From: Chitinophaga oryzae
GTDB taxonomy: Bacteria > Bacteroidota > Bacteroidia > Chitinophagales > Chitinophagaceae
Length of the DNA: 64,000 bases
Direction of reading: 5' to 3'
Assembly (NCBI RefSeq): GCF_012516375.2
Contig: NZ_CP051204.2
Coordinates: forward strand, 744,001 to 808,000
Position numbers and translations under genes: made by a program. Of this stretch, positions 43,867 to 53,228 are shown piece after piece (position 1 is the first letter of the stretch; the number at the start of each line of letters is the position of its first letter). The notes beneath the pieces are model-generated. The model searched no databases and was not told the origin of the DNA. It saw only the letters and a list, made by a program, of their open reading frames with translations.

Positions 43867-43949
43867 ACTTTGGAGTTTTGTGGTGATAGAAAGCGCTAAC
43901 CAGGTAAGGGATGGAATAGGCTTGATAATTAAATATAATAAAATATTTG

Positions 43950-43993
43950 CAATAAAAAAGCAGAAAGTATACTGTTTCAATACTTTCTGCTTT
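43950..43993 (-). terminator. Terminator of the asparaginase transcript
   Basis: A 14-bp stem, AAAGCAGAAAGTAT (43957-43970) with its complement at 43980-43993. Read leftward it is followed by TTTTTTATT. It lies 21 bp after the leftward asparaginase stop. Confidence 0.75.
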
Positions 43994-44013
43994 AAGTCTC
44001 TTTTATATTCGTA

Positions 44014-45054
44014 TTAATATACCTCTATCGGAGTCAGCTCGCCACGGAGCGAGGTTTCTATCATTTTTCTGCTTTCTTCCCTGGAAAGCCCCTGCCCCAA
44101 TACAAACATCAGTTTGGTCACGGCTGCTTCAAAGGTCATGTCATGGCCGCTAACCACGCCGGCTTCCACCAGGTGCTGGCTCGTTTCATATTTACCCAGC
44201 TCCACGGAACCACCGTCGCACTGCGTGATGTCCACCACGATAGCGCCGTTACTGATCACTTTTTTGATGCTTTCGATAAACCAGGGCTGTGTGTTGGTAT
44301 TACCGCTGCCGAAAGTCTCCATGATCACGCCTTTCAGGCCGGGAACACTGAGAATGGCTTCCACGGCGCTGCGGGTAATGCCGGGGAACAGCTTCAGTAC
44401 GGTAATATTGGTCTCCAGCTCCTTGTGTACCTTCAGCGGCGCCGCCGGCGTAGGCAGTATAAATTGCTGTTTGTATTTGATGTCGATGCCTGCTTCCGCC
44501 AGCTGCGGGTAGTTCATGGTATAAAACGCTTCAAATTTTTCGGCGTTGTACTTTTTGGAACGGTTGCCGCGAAACAGCGAGAAGTCGAAGTAAATACATA
44601 CTTCCGGCACCATCGAAGCCTGGCTGCCGTTGTTGTGCCGCGAACAGGCTATCTCCATAGCGGTGATAATATTCTCTTTGGCATCGGTACGGATTTTACC
44701 GATGGGTAGCTGTGAGCCGGTAAGGATAACGGGTTTGGACAGGTTCTCCAGCATAAAGCTCAGGGCGGAGGCGGTAAATGCCATGGTGTCTGAGCCGTGG
44801 AGTATCACAAATCCATCGTAACGGTCGTAACGGTCTTCAATGATACTGGCCAGTTCTACCCATATTTCCGGTTGCATGTCGGAGGAGTCTATCGGCGGGT
44901 TGAATGCATACACATAGAAATCGATACCCATCCGGTATAGTTCCGGTAAATTGTTCCTTATTTCATTGAAGCCGATCGGGCGGAGTGCTTTGGTTTTGTC
45001 ATCGTAGATCATGCCTACTGTGCCGCCCGTGTAGATTATCAGAATTTTACTCAT
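44014..45054 (-). CDS. ansA: Type I L-asparaginase
   Basis: Hydrolyses asparagine to aspartate and ammonia in the cytosol. The 346-residue protein carries both catalytic Thr motifs (IIYTGGTVGMI at the N-terminus and HGSDTMAFTASAL), and no signal peptide, which points to the cytoplasmic type I form. It follows tatD by 41 bp, with its own TACCTTTG -7 box in the gap, and ends in a strong hairpin. Confidence 0.95.
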   Translation of the reverse strand: MSKILIIYTGGTVGMIYDDKTKALRPIGFNEIRNNLPELYRMGIDFYVYAFNPPIDSSDMQPEIWVELASIIEDRYDRYDGFVILHGSDTMAFTASALSFMLENLSKPVILTGSQLPIGKIRTDAKENIITAMEIACSRHNNGSQASMVPEVCIYFDFSLFRGNRSKKYNAEKFEAFYTMNYPQLAEAGIDIKYKQQFILPTPAAPLKVHKELETNITVLKLFPGITRSAVEAILSVPGLKGVIMETFGSGNTNTQPWFIESIKKVISNGAIVVDITQCDGGSVELGKYETSQHLVEAGVVSGHDMTFEAAVTKLMFVLGQGLSREESRKMIETSLRGELTPIEVY

Positions 45055-45075
45055 TGTCTAACTGCCAGTTGCCTG

Positions 45076-45083
45076 CAAAGGTA
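45076..45083 (-). promoter_or_regulatory. -7 promoter box TACCTTTG for the asparaginase gene
   Basis: On the minus strand TACCTTTG matches TAnnTTTG and lies 22 bp before the ATG. No perfect -33 TTTG is seen. Confidence 0.5.
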
Positions 45084-45095
45084 CCCTCTAAACAG

Positions 45096-45866
45096 TTAGA
45101 GCGTTTTGAATAATTTCCGGGCATTGCTGCTGGTAATAGCGGCTACTTCTTCTATTTTTAGATTTTTTATATCTGCCACCTTTTCGCCGATCAGCGGGAT
45201 ATAGGCACTTTCGTTCCGTTTGCCGCGGTAAGGCACCGGTGCAAGGTAAGGCGCGTCTGTTTCCAGTACAAGGTGCTCCAGGTCAATGTTAGCCACTATC
45301 TGGTCGAGCCCCGATTTCTTAAAAGTGACCACCCCGCCGATACCCAGGTAAAATCCCAGGTCGATGATCTCCTTCGCTTCTTCCAGCGTGCCGGAGAAAC
45401 AATGGAATACCCCGCTGAGGCTACCGTCCTGTAACTTTTTTACTTCGTTTATGCATTCCCGTGTGGCCTCCCGGCTATGGATAGACACTGGCAGCTTGTA
45501 CTGCCGGGCCAGCTGGAGCTGCTCTTTGAAGGCCAGGTACTGCTGGTCCAGCAATGATTTGTCCCAGTAAAAATCCAGCCCTATCTCACCGATAGCCCGG
45601 AAGGAACGGTGTATCAGCCAGTCTTTGATCAGCCGTAGTTGGTTCTCTACGTCCGGCTTCACATAACAGGGGTGCAGCCCCATCATGGCAAAACAGTTTT
45701 TGGGATACGCCGCTTCCAGCTTCAGCATGGCGGTGATAGAGGATTCATCTATATTCGGAAGCAGCAGCGTCGTTACCCCCGCGTCCAGGGCTCGCTTCAC
45801 CATCTCCTGCTGGTCGGTCAGAAATTCATCCGAATACAAATGGGCGTGCGTATCGATCCAAGACAT
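45096..45866 (-). CDS. tatD: TatD-family metal-dependent DNase
   Basis: The 256-residue TIM-barrel hydrolase has the metal-binding HAH motif (DTHAHLYS, residues 4-11), GEIGLDFYWD, HSREA and the C-terminal ETDAPYLAP. TatD proteins are 3'-5' exonucleases or deoxyribonucleases. Complete and of normal length. Confidence 0.95.
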   Translation of the reverse strand: MSWIDTHAHLYSDEFLTDQQEMVKRALDAGVTTLLLPNIDESSITAMLKLEAAYPKNCFAMMGLHPCYVKPDVENQLRLIKDWLIHRSFRAIGEIGLDFYWDKSLLDQQYLAFKEQLQLARQYKLPVSIHSREATRECINEVKKLQDGSLSGVFHCFSGTLEEAKEIIDLGFYLGIGGVVTFKKSGLDQIVANIDLEHLVLETDAPYLAPVPYRGKRNESAYIPLIGEKVADIKNLKIEEVAAITSSNARKLFKTL

Positions 45867-45925
45867 GATAAAAATATTTATTAAATTTTTATTTTTTATA
45901 ATATTTAATAGGTACCTTAGTTACG

Positions 45926-45933
45926 CAAAGGTA
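45926..45933 (-). promoter_or_regulatory. -7 promoter box TACCTTTG for tatD
   Basis: TACCTTTG on the minus strand, about 60 bp before the tatD ATG, in the divergent spacer with the lipoprotein gene at 45968. Confidence 0.5.
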
Positions 45934-45967
45934 AATCCTGAAAAACCTAATTTAAAAAAACTATACC

Positions 45968-46861
45968 ATGAAAAGCTATTTCAGTACAAATCGTGTGCTG
46001 GCTGTTACCATCGCCGCCGTAGGCGTGGCAACCCTTTTCTTCGCCTGTAAAAAAGAAGTGACGACCGATACGGCGTCCAATAACGAAAACGATAACAACA
46101 CCCTGGTAGTAGCTTCTCACGAAGCGCAGGCGCAGGGCATCTATGGCGATCTGTTTGAAACGGCCGCTATCGCGGCGGTGGACCAGAACGTGGCCGGCAA
46201 CGTCCGTAAGGCTGACTATGAAGACTACGCCAACGTGACGGCGTGCCCCTCCATCCTCATCAGCAGCGCCGATCCCAACGTATGGCCCAAAAAAATCACC
46301 ATCGACTATGGAGACGCCTGCCGCGATAACTATGGCATCACCCGCAGCGGTAAAATGTATATTACCCTTACCGGCCTGCTGTTTAATAACAATACGCATA
46401 TCGACATCCAGCTTGACGGCTATAAATACAACGGCATCCCGGTTGCCGGTAAAAATTCTATCTCCGGCATCAGCTATAACGCCACTACCGGCATACAATA
46501 CACCACCGAAATCACCGGTGGCCGCATCAGCTACAGCGACACGCTGATCGTAGGTTATACCAGCAAAAAAACGGTGAAACAAACCGCCGGCGCCGGTACC
46601 CCTACTCCGAACGACAATGTGTACAGCATTGAAGGGAACGCTTCCATCAACTACGAAAAAGGCGGTCCTGCCGGCAACGCTACCATCGCCTCCCAGACAC
46701 CGCTCCTAAAAGCCAACGCCTGCAAATGGGTTAGCCAGGGAAAAGCGTTGGTAGCCTATGGCAGCCTGTCTGCAACGATCGATTACGGCAACGGCGTATG
46801 TGATGATAAAGCAACCATCACCATCAACGGGGATAAAGTAAGGGAAGTGACTTTAAAATAA
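45968..46861 (+). CDS. Lipoprotein of unknown function
   Basis: The 297-residue product has a lipoprotein signal (lipobox LFFAC, then KKE) and a mature part rich in Thr, Asn and Gly, mostly beta by appearance (GKMYITLTGLLFNNNTHIDIQ). A conserved PKKITIDYGDACRDNYGITRSGK block recalls unknown Bacteroidota lipoproteins. Ends 24 bp before a strong terminator. Function unknown. Confidence 0.82.
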   Translation: MKSYFSTNRVLAVTIAAVGVATLFFACKKEVTTDTASNNENDNNTLVVASHEAQAQGIYGDLFETAAIAAVDQNVAGNVRKADYEDYANVTACPSILISSADPNVWPKKITIDYGDACRDNYGITRSGKMYITLTGLLFNNNTHIDIQLDGYKYNGIPVAGKNSISGISYNATTGIQYTTEITGGRISYSDTLIVGYTSKKTVKQTAGAGTPTPNDNVYSIEGNASINYEKGGPAGNATIASQTPLLKANACKWVSQGKALVAYGSLSATIDYGNGVCDDKATITINGDKVREVTLK

Positions 46862-46884
46862 TGACGTTCGTGCAATATATCGTC

Positions 46885-46914
46885 GCCCGGGGCTTACAGC
46901 TCCGGGCTTTTTTT
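46885..46914 (+). terminator. Intrinsic terminator between convergent genes
   Basis: GCCCGGGGCT and AGCTCCGGGC (46885-46907) form a 10-bp stem with one G-T pair over a 3-nt loop, followed by TTTTTTT. Serves the rightward lipoprotein gene. Confidence 0.85.
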
Positions 46915-46915
46915 G

Positions 46916-47539
46916 TCAATGAATGGCGGCCATGTGGTACCCCTGCTTCTTACAGAACTCCAGCACCCGCGGCAGCGCATAAGACATACGGTCCCACGCT
47001 TTGGTGCTGTCATGAAACACTACGATAGACCCGGGCTTCATCTTAAACACCACATTCTGCACACAGGCTTCCCCATCTATCGCCTGGTCAAAATCCGCAC
47101 TCAGCACATCCCACATAATGATTTTGGTGCCGGGAACGGTCCGCTGCAACTGCTTCACCTGGAAAGGCGTGATCCTGCCGTAGGGCGGCCGGAACAGCGG
47201 TGAGGCGATGTATTTGCGGGCCTCGAGGATATTTTCGATATACTTGTCGGTACTCGTCTTCCAGCCGTTCAAATGATTATGGGTGTGATTGCCGGTACTA
47301 TGCCCCGCTTCAAGGATCTGCTGGTAAATACCGGGATGCTCCACCACATTTTTTCCGATGCAGAAAAAAGTACCCTTGGCATCATATTTTTTCAGCTGCT
47401 CAAGGATAAACGGCGTGGCTTCCGGATGGGGGCCGTCGTCGAAGGTCAGATATACCGTGTTGTTGGCCGGAGAAAGGTCCCAGATGCAGCTTTTGTACAA
47501 AGCCTTCAGGATGCCGGGTGTTTTGGTAAGATAGAACAA
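46916..47539 (-). CDS. Polysaccharide deacetylase (NodB homology domain)
   Basis: A 207-residue carbohydrate esterase family 4 domain protein. It has the metal/catalytic motifs TFDDGPHP (motif 1), HSTGNHTHNH (motif 2) and RPPYGR (motif 3). Such enzymes remove acetyl groups from N-acetylglucosamine in peptidoglycan, chitin or other glycans. No signal peptide is evident, so location is uncertain. Confidence 0.92.
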   Translation of the reverse strand: MFYLTKTPGILKALYKSCIWDLSPANNTVYLTFDDGPHPEATPFILEQLKKYDAKGTFFCIGKNVVEHPGIYQQILEAGHSTGNHTHNHLNGWKTSTDKYIENILEARKYIASPLFRPPYGRITPFQVKQLQRTVPGTKIIMWDVLSADFDQAIDGEACVQNVVFKMKPGSIVVFHDSTKAWDRMSYALPRVLEFCKKQGYHMAAIH

Positions 47540-47627
47540 GCGCTTTGACTTTTAGCGGTGAGCTGATGACCGCAAGATAGGTTAAAAAGCAGTAAAGCGG
47601 ATGACAGCAATCTAAATGCTATTTCCT

Positions 47628-47635
47628 TACCTTTG
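47628..47635 (+). promoter_or_regulatory. -7 promoter box TACCTTTG for gltX
   Basis: TACCTTTG ends only 6 bp before the gltX ATG at 47642, so the transcript should be leaderless or nearly so. This also argues for the 47642 start. Confidence 0.6.
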
Positions 47636-47641
47636 CGATCT

Positions 47642-49171
47642 ATGGATAATAAAAAAGTAAGAGTGCGTTTTGCCCCCAGTCCTACTGGTGGCCTGCATCT
47701 TGGAGGTGTACGCACTGTATTGTTCAACTATTTGTTTGCAAAGCAGCATAAAGGTGATTTTATCCTGCGTATTGAAGATACTGACCAGACCCGCTATGTA
47801 CCGGGTGCTGAAGAATATATTAACGAATGTCTGCGCTGGTGCGGTCTCACTCCTGACGAGAGCCCTGCCGTAGGCGGCCCCTATGCCCCCTACCGCCAGA
47901 GCGAGCGTAAACCGCTGTACCGCCAGTATGCGGAGCAACTGGTGACGTCCGGTCACGCCTACTATGCATTCGATACCCCGGAAGAACTGGAGAGCATGCG
48001 CGAAAGGATGAAAACGCCTGAGAACCCGCAGCCGCAGTACAACCATAAGATCAGGGAAAAAATGCGCAACTCCTTCTCCCTCTCTGAGGCGGAAGTACAG
48101 GAGCTGCTGGCGAAAAATACACCGCACGTTATCCGTATTAAAATGCCCTCCGACCAGGAGCTGTCCTTTACAGACCTGATCCGCGGGGAGGTGACCATCA
48201 ACACCGGCCAGGTAGATGATAAAGTACTGCTGAAAGCGGATGGTATGCCTACCTACCACCTCGCCGTGGTGGTAGACGACTACCTGATGAAGATCACCCA
48301 CGCCTTCCGCGGGGAGGAATGGCTGCCTTCCGCACCCGTTCACATCCTCCTGTGGAAATACCTGGGCTGGGAGGCAGATATGCCGCAGTGGGCGCATCTG
48401 CCACTGATCCTGAAACCGGACGGTAACGGTAAACTCAGCAAACGCGATGGCGACCGCCTCGGTTTCCCGGTATATGCCATGAACTGGACTGACCCGCGTT
48501 CCAACGAATTCACCAAAGGCTTCCGCGAACTGGGTTTCCTGCCGGAAGCGTTCATCAATATGCTGGCCATGCTGGGCTGGAACGACGGTTCCGAACAGGA
48601 GATCTTCTCCCTGGAAGAACTGGTCAATAAATTCTCCATTGACCGCGTACACAAAGCCGGCGCTAAATTCGATTACGAAAAGGCGAAATGGTTCAACCAC
48701 CAGTACCTGCACCATAAAGACAATGAGAGCCTGGCCCGCCTCTTTGAACCCGTGCTGGAAGAAAAAGGCGTGAAAGCGGCCCCTGAATATGTGGCCACTG
48801 TAGCCGGACTGGTAAAAGAGCGCTGCTACTTTGTCAACGACATATGGGACCACGGTTTCTTCTTCTTCGAAGCGCCCGCCGCTTACGACGAAGCTGCCGT
48901 AAAGCCCAAGTGGAACGCCGACAAAGCCGCTTTCTTCGCAGAATGGTCCGCAAAGCTGGACGATGTTTCCGCTTTCACGGCGCCGGAGCTGGAAGCCAGC
49001 TTCAAAGCGTTCGCCGCTGAAAAGAACATCAAGATGGGCGAGCTGCAGCTGCCTTTCCGTATCATGCTCACCGGCGGTAAATTCGGCCCTCCCGTATTTG
49101 ACATTGCTGCCACGCTGGGCCTCACCGAGACCCGCACCCGCATCGCCAAAGGCGTAGCGGCTTTTGGCTAA
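47642..49171 (+). CDS. gltX: Glutamate-tRNA ligase
   Basis: A class I aminoacyl-tRNA synthetase of 509 residues. It has FAPSPTGGLHLGGVRT (HIGH region) near the N-terminus and KLSKRDGDR (KMSKS loop) in the middle. Start at ATG 47642; a TTG three codons upstream is not needed. Ends just before an inverted repeat shared with glnS, which is convergent. Confidence 0.97.
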   Translation: MDNKKVRVRFAPSPTGGLHLGGVRTVLFNYLFAKQHKGDFILRIEDTDQTRYVPGAEEYINECLRWCGLTPDESPAVGGPYAPYRQSERKPLYRQYAEQLVTSGHAYYAFDTPEELESMRERMKTPENPQPQYNHKIREKMRNSFSLSEAEVQELLAKNTPHVIRIKMPSDQELSFTDLIRGEVTINTGQVDDKVLLKADGMPTYHLAVVVDDYLMKITHAFRGEEWLPSAPVHILLWKYLGWEADMPQWAHLPLILKPDGNGKLSKRDGDRLGFPVYAMNWTDPRSNEFTKGFRELGFLPEAFINMLAMLGWNDGSEQEIFSLEELVNKFSIDRVHKAGAKFDYEKAKWFNHQYLHHKDNESLARLFEPVLEEKGVKAAPEYVATVAGLVKERCYFVNDIWDHGFFFFEAPAAYDEAAVKPKWNADKAAFFAEWSAKLDDVSAFTAPELEASFKAFAAEKNIKMGELQLPFRIMLTGGKFGPPVFDIAATLGLTETRTRIAKGVAAFG

Positions 49172-49173
49172 CC

Positions 49174-49275
49174 AGGAATTACGAATTACGAATTGAGGGC
49201 TCCCATTTAGAAAGGTTATTAAATAACCGCTCTATAAGGGAGCCCTCAATTCGTAATTCGTAATTCGTAATTCCT
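49174..49275. repeat. Long inverted repeat built of GTAATTC units
   Basis: The left arm (49174-49204) and right arm (49238-49275) are complementary: runs of the heptamer GTAATTC, or its complement, followed by GGGAGCCC. The right arm has one extra unit. Inside lies a small palindrome GGTTATT-A-AATAACC. It fills the space between convergent gltX and glnS and overlaps the glnS stop codon. A related element is at 56686-56800. Confidence 0.8.
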
Positions 49276-50944
49276 AATTGTTTTTTCCTTTTTCTTTAGC
49301 CCAGGCGTCTTTCAGGGTAACGGTCCTGTTGAACACCACTTTGTCAGGCGTGCTGTCGGGATCTACCGTGAAATAACCCTTACGCATAAACTGGAAGCGG
49401 TCGCCGGCTTTGGCCTGTAACAGGCCCGGCTCTACGTACGCTTCTTTGACCACCTGCAGGGATTCCGGGTTGAGGAATTCCTTGAAGTCGCCCTCTTCTG
49501 CAGCCGGGTTCTCTGATTTAAAGAGACGGTCATACAGTCTGACCTCGGCGGTGGCGGCGTGTTCGGCGCTCACCCAGTGAATGGTGCCTTTTACGGTCAT
49601 GCCGCTATGGTCTCCGCCGCTCTTGCTTTCCGGCAGATAGCTGGCATAGATAGTGGTGATGTTGCCGTCAGCGTCTTTTTCCACGCTTTCCCCTTTGATG
49701 ATGTAGGCGTTTTTCAGGCGCACATGCAGGCCGGGGCCCAGCCGGAAGAATTTCTTCGGAGGTTCTTCCATGAAGTCTTCCCGCTCTATATAAAGGGTTT
49801 TGCTGAAATACAGGGTACGGCTGCCGGCAGAAGCGTCTTCCGGGTTGTTTTCCGCACTCATTTCTTCCACCTGTCCGTCGGGGTAGTTGGAGATGATCAG
49901 CTTCACCGGGTCCAGCACGGCCATCACACGGTTGGCCGTCTTGTTCAGCTCCTCGCGGATGCAGAATTCCAGCAGGCCGAGGTCGATCATTTGCTCGCGT
50001 TTCTGTACGCCTACCCTTTCACAAAACTGACGGATGCTGGCAGGGGTATAGCCACGGCGGCGCAGGCCGCTGATAGTGGGCATACGGGGATCATCCCAGC
50101 CGCTCACATATTTTTCTTCCACCAGCTGTTTCAGTTTTCGTTTACTCATCACCGTGTAGGTCACGTTCAGACGGGAGAACTCATACTGATGGCTGGGGAA
50201 TATTTCCAGTTCCTTGATAAACCAGTCGTACAGTGCACGGTGGGGAATGAACTCCAGCGTACAGAGGGAATGGGTAATGTTTTCGATACTGTCGCTCTGG
50301 CCGTGGGCGAAGTCGTACATCGGATAGATGCACCATTTGTCGCCGGTACGGTGGTGATGCGCATGTTTGATGCGGTACATGAGGGGATCACGCATGTGCA
50401 TGTTGGGAGACGCCAGGTCTATTTTGGCACGGAGGGTTTTTTCGCCGTCTTTAAATTCACCGGCGCGCATCCGGGCAAACAGGTCCAGGTTTTCTTCCAC
50501 AGACCTGCTTCTGGCAGGCGTAGGCGTACCGGGAGTGGTAGGCGTGCCTTTGCTGGCCGCTATTTCCTCGGCGGTAGCATCTTCTACGTAAGCCAGCCCC
50601 TTCTTGATCAGCGTCACCGCAAATTCATATATCTGCTCAAAGTAGTCGGAAGCATACAGTTCTTGGTCCCACTCATAGCCCAGCCAGCGGATGTCCGCCT
50701 TGATGGAATCCACGTATTCGGTGTCTTCTGTGACAGGGTTGGTATCGTCAAAGCGGAGATTGGTTTTGCCATTGAATTGCTGGGCCAGGCCAAAGTTCAC
50801 GGCAATAGACTTGGCATGTCCTATATGGAGATAGCCGTTCGGTTCGGGCGGGAAACGCGTCAGCACACGTCCGCCGTTGACGCCATTAGCAATGTCGTCT
50901 GCTACGATCTGTTCTATAAAATTGAGTGACCTTTCTTCGCTCAT
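49274..50944 (-). CDS. glnS: Glutamine-tRNA ligase
   Basis: A class I synthetase of 556 residues. It has [19 protein letters not shown] (HIGH region) near the N-terminus, [10 protein letters not shown] (KMSKS loop) in the middle, and a beta-barrel anticodon-binding part at the C-terminus. Its presence beside gltX indicates direct Gln-tRNA charging. A TACCTTTG box lies upstream. Confidence 0.97.
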   Translation of the reverse strand: MSEERSLNFIEQIVADDIANGVNGGRVLTRFPPEPNGYLHIGHAKSIAVNFGLAQQFNGKTNLRFDDTNPVTEDTEYVDSIKADIRWLGYEWDQELYASDYFEQIYEFAVTLIKKGLAYVEDATAEEIAASKGTPTTPGTPTPARSRSVEENLDLFARMRAGEFKDGEKTLRAKIDLASPNMHMRDPLMYRIKHAHHHRTGDKWCIYPMYDFAHGQSDSIENITHSLCTLEFIPHRALYDWFIKELEIFPSHQYEFSRLNVTYTVMSKRKLKQLVEEKYVSGWDDPRMPTISGLRRRGYTPASIRQFCERVGVQKREQMIDLGLLEFCIREELNKTANRVMAVLDPVKLIISNYPDGQVEEMSAENNPEDASAGSRTLYFSKTLYIEREDFMEEPPKKFFRLGPGLHVRLKNAYIIKGESVEKDADGNITTIYASYLPESKSGGDHSGMTVKGTIHWVSAEHAATAEVRLYDRLFKSENPAAEEGDFKEFLNPESLQVVKEAYVEPGLLQAKAGDRFQFMRKGYFTVDPDSTPDKVVFNRTVTLKDAWAKEKGKNN

Positions 50945-50964
50945 AAAAAAATTAAATATGTCTG

Positions 50965-50972
50965 CAAAGGTA
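50965..50972 (-). promoter_or_regulatory. -7 promoter box TACCTTTG for glnS
   Basis: TACCTTTG on the minus strand, 20 bp before the glnS ATG. No clear -33 element. Confidence 0.5.
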
Positions 50973-51038
50973 GCAAAAATAGCGCTTAGCTTTTAGTTAC
51001 GGCTAATCCTTATCTTTACGACCTTAATTTTTTTAAGC

Positions 51039-51458
51039 ATGGTCAACCAGTTAAATCGCCCCGTTCGTGTGTTGGTCGCTAAAGTCGGCCTCGATGGCCA
51101 CGACCGTGGCGCCAAAGTGATCGCTGCCGCCCTCCGGGACGCCGGTATGGAAGTTATATACACCGGGTTAAGGCAAACCCCCGAAATGGTGGTCAACGCC
51201 GCCCTCCAGGAAGATGTGGACGCCATCGGCATCAGCATCCTTTCCGGCGCACACATGACGGTTTTTCCTAAAGTGATAGCGCTCATGAAAGAGAAGGGCA
51301 TGAACGACGTACTGCTCACCGGCGGCGGTATCATCCCCGATGCGGACATGCAGCAGCTGCAGGATATGGGCGTGGGCAAACTGTTCCCCCCGGGCACCCA
51401 TACCAAAGATATTTCCGACTATATCACCACCTGGGTGGCCGGTCACAGAAATTTTTAA
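51039..51458 (+). CDS. B12-binding domain protein (methylmalonyl-CoA mutase C-terminal type)
   Basis: A stand-alone cobalamin-binding domain of 139 residues. It contains the signature [14 protein letters not shown] (DxHxxG with the cobalt-ligating His), SILSGAH and LLTGGGIIP. It matches the small subunit or C-terminal domain of acyl-CoA mutases. The catalytic TIM-barrel partner is not adjacent in this window. Confidence 0.93.
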   Translation: MVNQLNRPVRVLVAKVGLDGHDRGAKVIAAALRDAGMEVIYTGLRQTPEMVVNAALQEDVDAIGISILSGAHMTVFPKVIALMKEKGMNDVLLTGGGIIPDADMQQLQDMGVGKLFPPGTHTKDISDYITTWVAGHRNF

Positions 51459-51550
51459 AATTTTTTTCGTGTAGCCGTAACATTTCCACGGGCGGGTCGT
51501 CTTCTGGGTATAAATCACCAGAAATCTAAGAAACCACAACCGCCATTTTT

Positions 51551-52354
51551 ATGAAATACAAGTTATACCCTTCTCTGTTACTGTTGCTGTTATGCACTGT
51601 AAGTGCCTTTGCTCAGGAAAACACAGATTCCACGGACCAGAAGAAGACTGCCGACAGCAGAATATCGATCTCCTTTGGCAAATACCCTAAAAAGCGGGAA
51701 AAGAGCTATGTTACCTCCGGCCTGTCGGGCATGCTCTCTTTTGCTGACATGAAACAGAACGGGGAGCATATGCGCAACATCCCCCGCTTCAGCTTCATTT
51801 TAAATTATCATGTTAATTACAACAAGGACTTTACCCGCCACTTCGGAGCGTTTACTGGCCTGGAATTCAAGAATATAGGACTGATCTCCAAACCAGCTGA
51901 TTCCCTGAAGCTGAAACAACGGGTGTATACGCTGGGCGTACCAATCGGGTTTAAAATCGGCGACGTGACCGGAGGCGATTTCTTCTTCTTCGGCGGAGAA
52001 CTGGACCTGGCTTTCAACTACAAGGAAAAACAATTTGTGGATGGTAAAAAAGTACACAAATTCAACGAATGGTTCAGCGACCGTACACCGCTGATCATGC
52101 CATCGCTGTTTGCCGGCCTCCGGGTACATGGTTTCGGCGTGAAAGTGCAGTACTATCCGCAGAATTTCTTTAACAGGGATTTCAGCTATGGCTCCGGTGT
52201 TAATAAAGTATACCCCTACCGGAATACAGACGCCAACCTGATATTTGTCACCTTGGGTTATACTTTCAACGGCGTGAAATACTTTAAAGTGCCCAGGAAA
52301 AGGCACTACATGAAAATGAAAAGCGGAAAAGCGGAGATAGAGGTGAACTATTAA
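51551..52354 (+). CDS. Outer-membrane beta-barrel protein
   Basis: The 267-residue product has a signal peptide (ending AFAQ) and alternating beta-strands (FSFILNYHVNYNKDFTRHFGAFTGLEFK, split by turns), with an aromatic-rich later half. It fits an 8-10 stranded outer-membrane barrel. Ligand unknown. A hairpin terminator follows at 52382. Confidence 0.8.
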   Translation: MKYKLYPSLLLLLLCTVSAFAQENTDSTDQKKTADSRISISFGKYPKKREKSYVTSGLSGMLSFADMKQNGEHMRNIPRFSFILNYHVNYNKDFTRHFGAFTGLEFKNIGLISKPADSLKLKQRVYTLGVPIGFKIGDVTGGDFFFFGGELDLAFNYKEKQFVDGKKVHKFNEWFSDRTPLIMPSLFAGLRVHGFGVKVQYYPQNFFNRDFSYGSGVNKVYPYRNTDANLIFVTLGYTFNGVKYFKVPRKRHYMKMKSGKAEIEVNY

Positions 52355-52381
52355 GCCCCTGAAACGTTATTTCTTCATAAT

Positions 52382-52419
52382 TTCCGTAGCAGGCCCCGGT
52401 TTGCTACGGAATTTTTTTT
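52382..52419 (+). terminator. Intrinsic terminator after the beta-barrel gene
   Basis: TTCCGTAGCA (52382-52391) pairs with TGCTACGGAA (52402-52411), followed by TTTTTTTT. Confidence 0.88.
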
Positions 52420-52462
52420 ATGTGCAGCCATCAACCGAAAAAAAACCTCAAACAAAGGCTTT

Positions 52463-53206
52463 ATGAAGAAACAATTACTCCTCTTTGCCACCTTTTTCCT
52501 GTTAACCCACACCGTCCGGGCACAGTTTGAAATCGGTGTTTCCGGCGGGTATGTCAATAACTATGTACATACCAACGCCGGCTATCGCGCTTTTACGCAG
52601 TATCACCAGTACAGCGGCTTTACGGCCGGCCTGGTGCTGCAATACCGCTTCAACGACTGGCTGGCCATACAGGCGGACCCATCGTATATCCGCAAAAGTT
52701 ATGAGCTGCGCCGTGATCACTTCTTCGACGGCATTTACCAGTATAACCTCAACGGCTATCTGCAATTGCCGCTGATGGCGCATTTTTCCTTTGGCGGACA
52801 AAAGCTGCGAGGCTTCGTGAATGCCGGCGGTTACGGCGCCTACTGGATCAGCGGCCGTGTTAAAGGCGCTATGGCCAACGTGTTCAGCAGTAACCCGGAC
52901 GTGCCGGACGATGAGCAGACCTCGGATTTTTTCCGGTATAATACCGCTTACCATTACGACGAAAAGTACACTTTCGACAGCCGCCGCGACCGGCGGATGG
53001 AATGGGGCCTCGTTGCCGGTGGCGGCGTGGAATACCTGCTGCACAAACGTTTCCGCTTTTTCGCCGAAGCCCGCTATTACTATTCGCTCACAGACCAACA
53101 GAAAAATTACATGATCAACCAGGTGCCCCGGTATAACGATACCTACGTACTGCAGGCAGGATGCCTGTTCAACCTTCGCCACCTGTTCCACGGCGATGCC
53201 GAATAA
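52463..53206 (+). CDS. Outer-membrane beta-barrel protein (PorT/OmpA-barrel-like)
   Basis: The 247-residue product has a signal peptide (ending VRAQ). It has amphipathic strands typical of small Bacteroidota barrels (FEIGVSGGYVNNYV, FTAGLVLQYRFNDWLAIQAD, LPLMAHFSFGG). It is separated from the previous barrel by a terminator and followed after 22 bp by the S41 peptidase gene, so the latter two may form an operon. Confidence 0.8.
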   Translation: MKKQLLLFATFFLLTHTVRAQFEIGVSGGYVNNYVHTNAGYRAFTQYHQYSGFTAGLVLQYRFNDWLAIQADPSYIRKSYELRRDHFFDGIYQYNLNGYLQLPLMAHFSFGGQKLRGFVNAGGYGAYWISGRVKGAMANVFSSNPDVPDDEQTSDFFRYNTAYHYDEKYTFDSRRDRRMEWGLVAGGGVEYLLHKRFRFFAEARYYYSLTDQQKNYMINQVPRYNDTYVLQAGCLFNLRHLFHGDAE

Positions 53207-53228
53207 ATGTTGCTCACCATTAATTTTT

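Noticed and set aside
49559..50929. A 456-codon open frame opposite glnS
   Set aside because: Antisense shadow of a clear glutamine-tRNA ligase. The same applies to long frames opposite gltX, the S41 peptidase, fumC and murF-alr.
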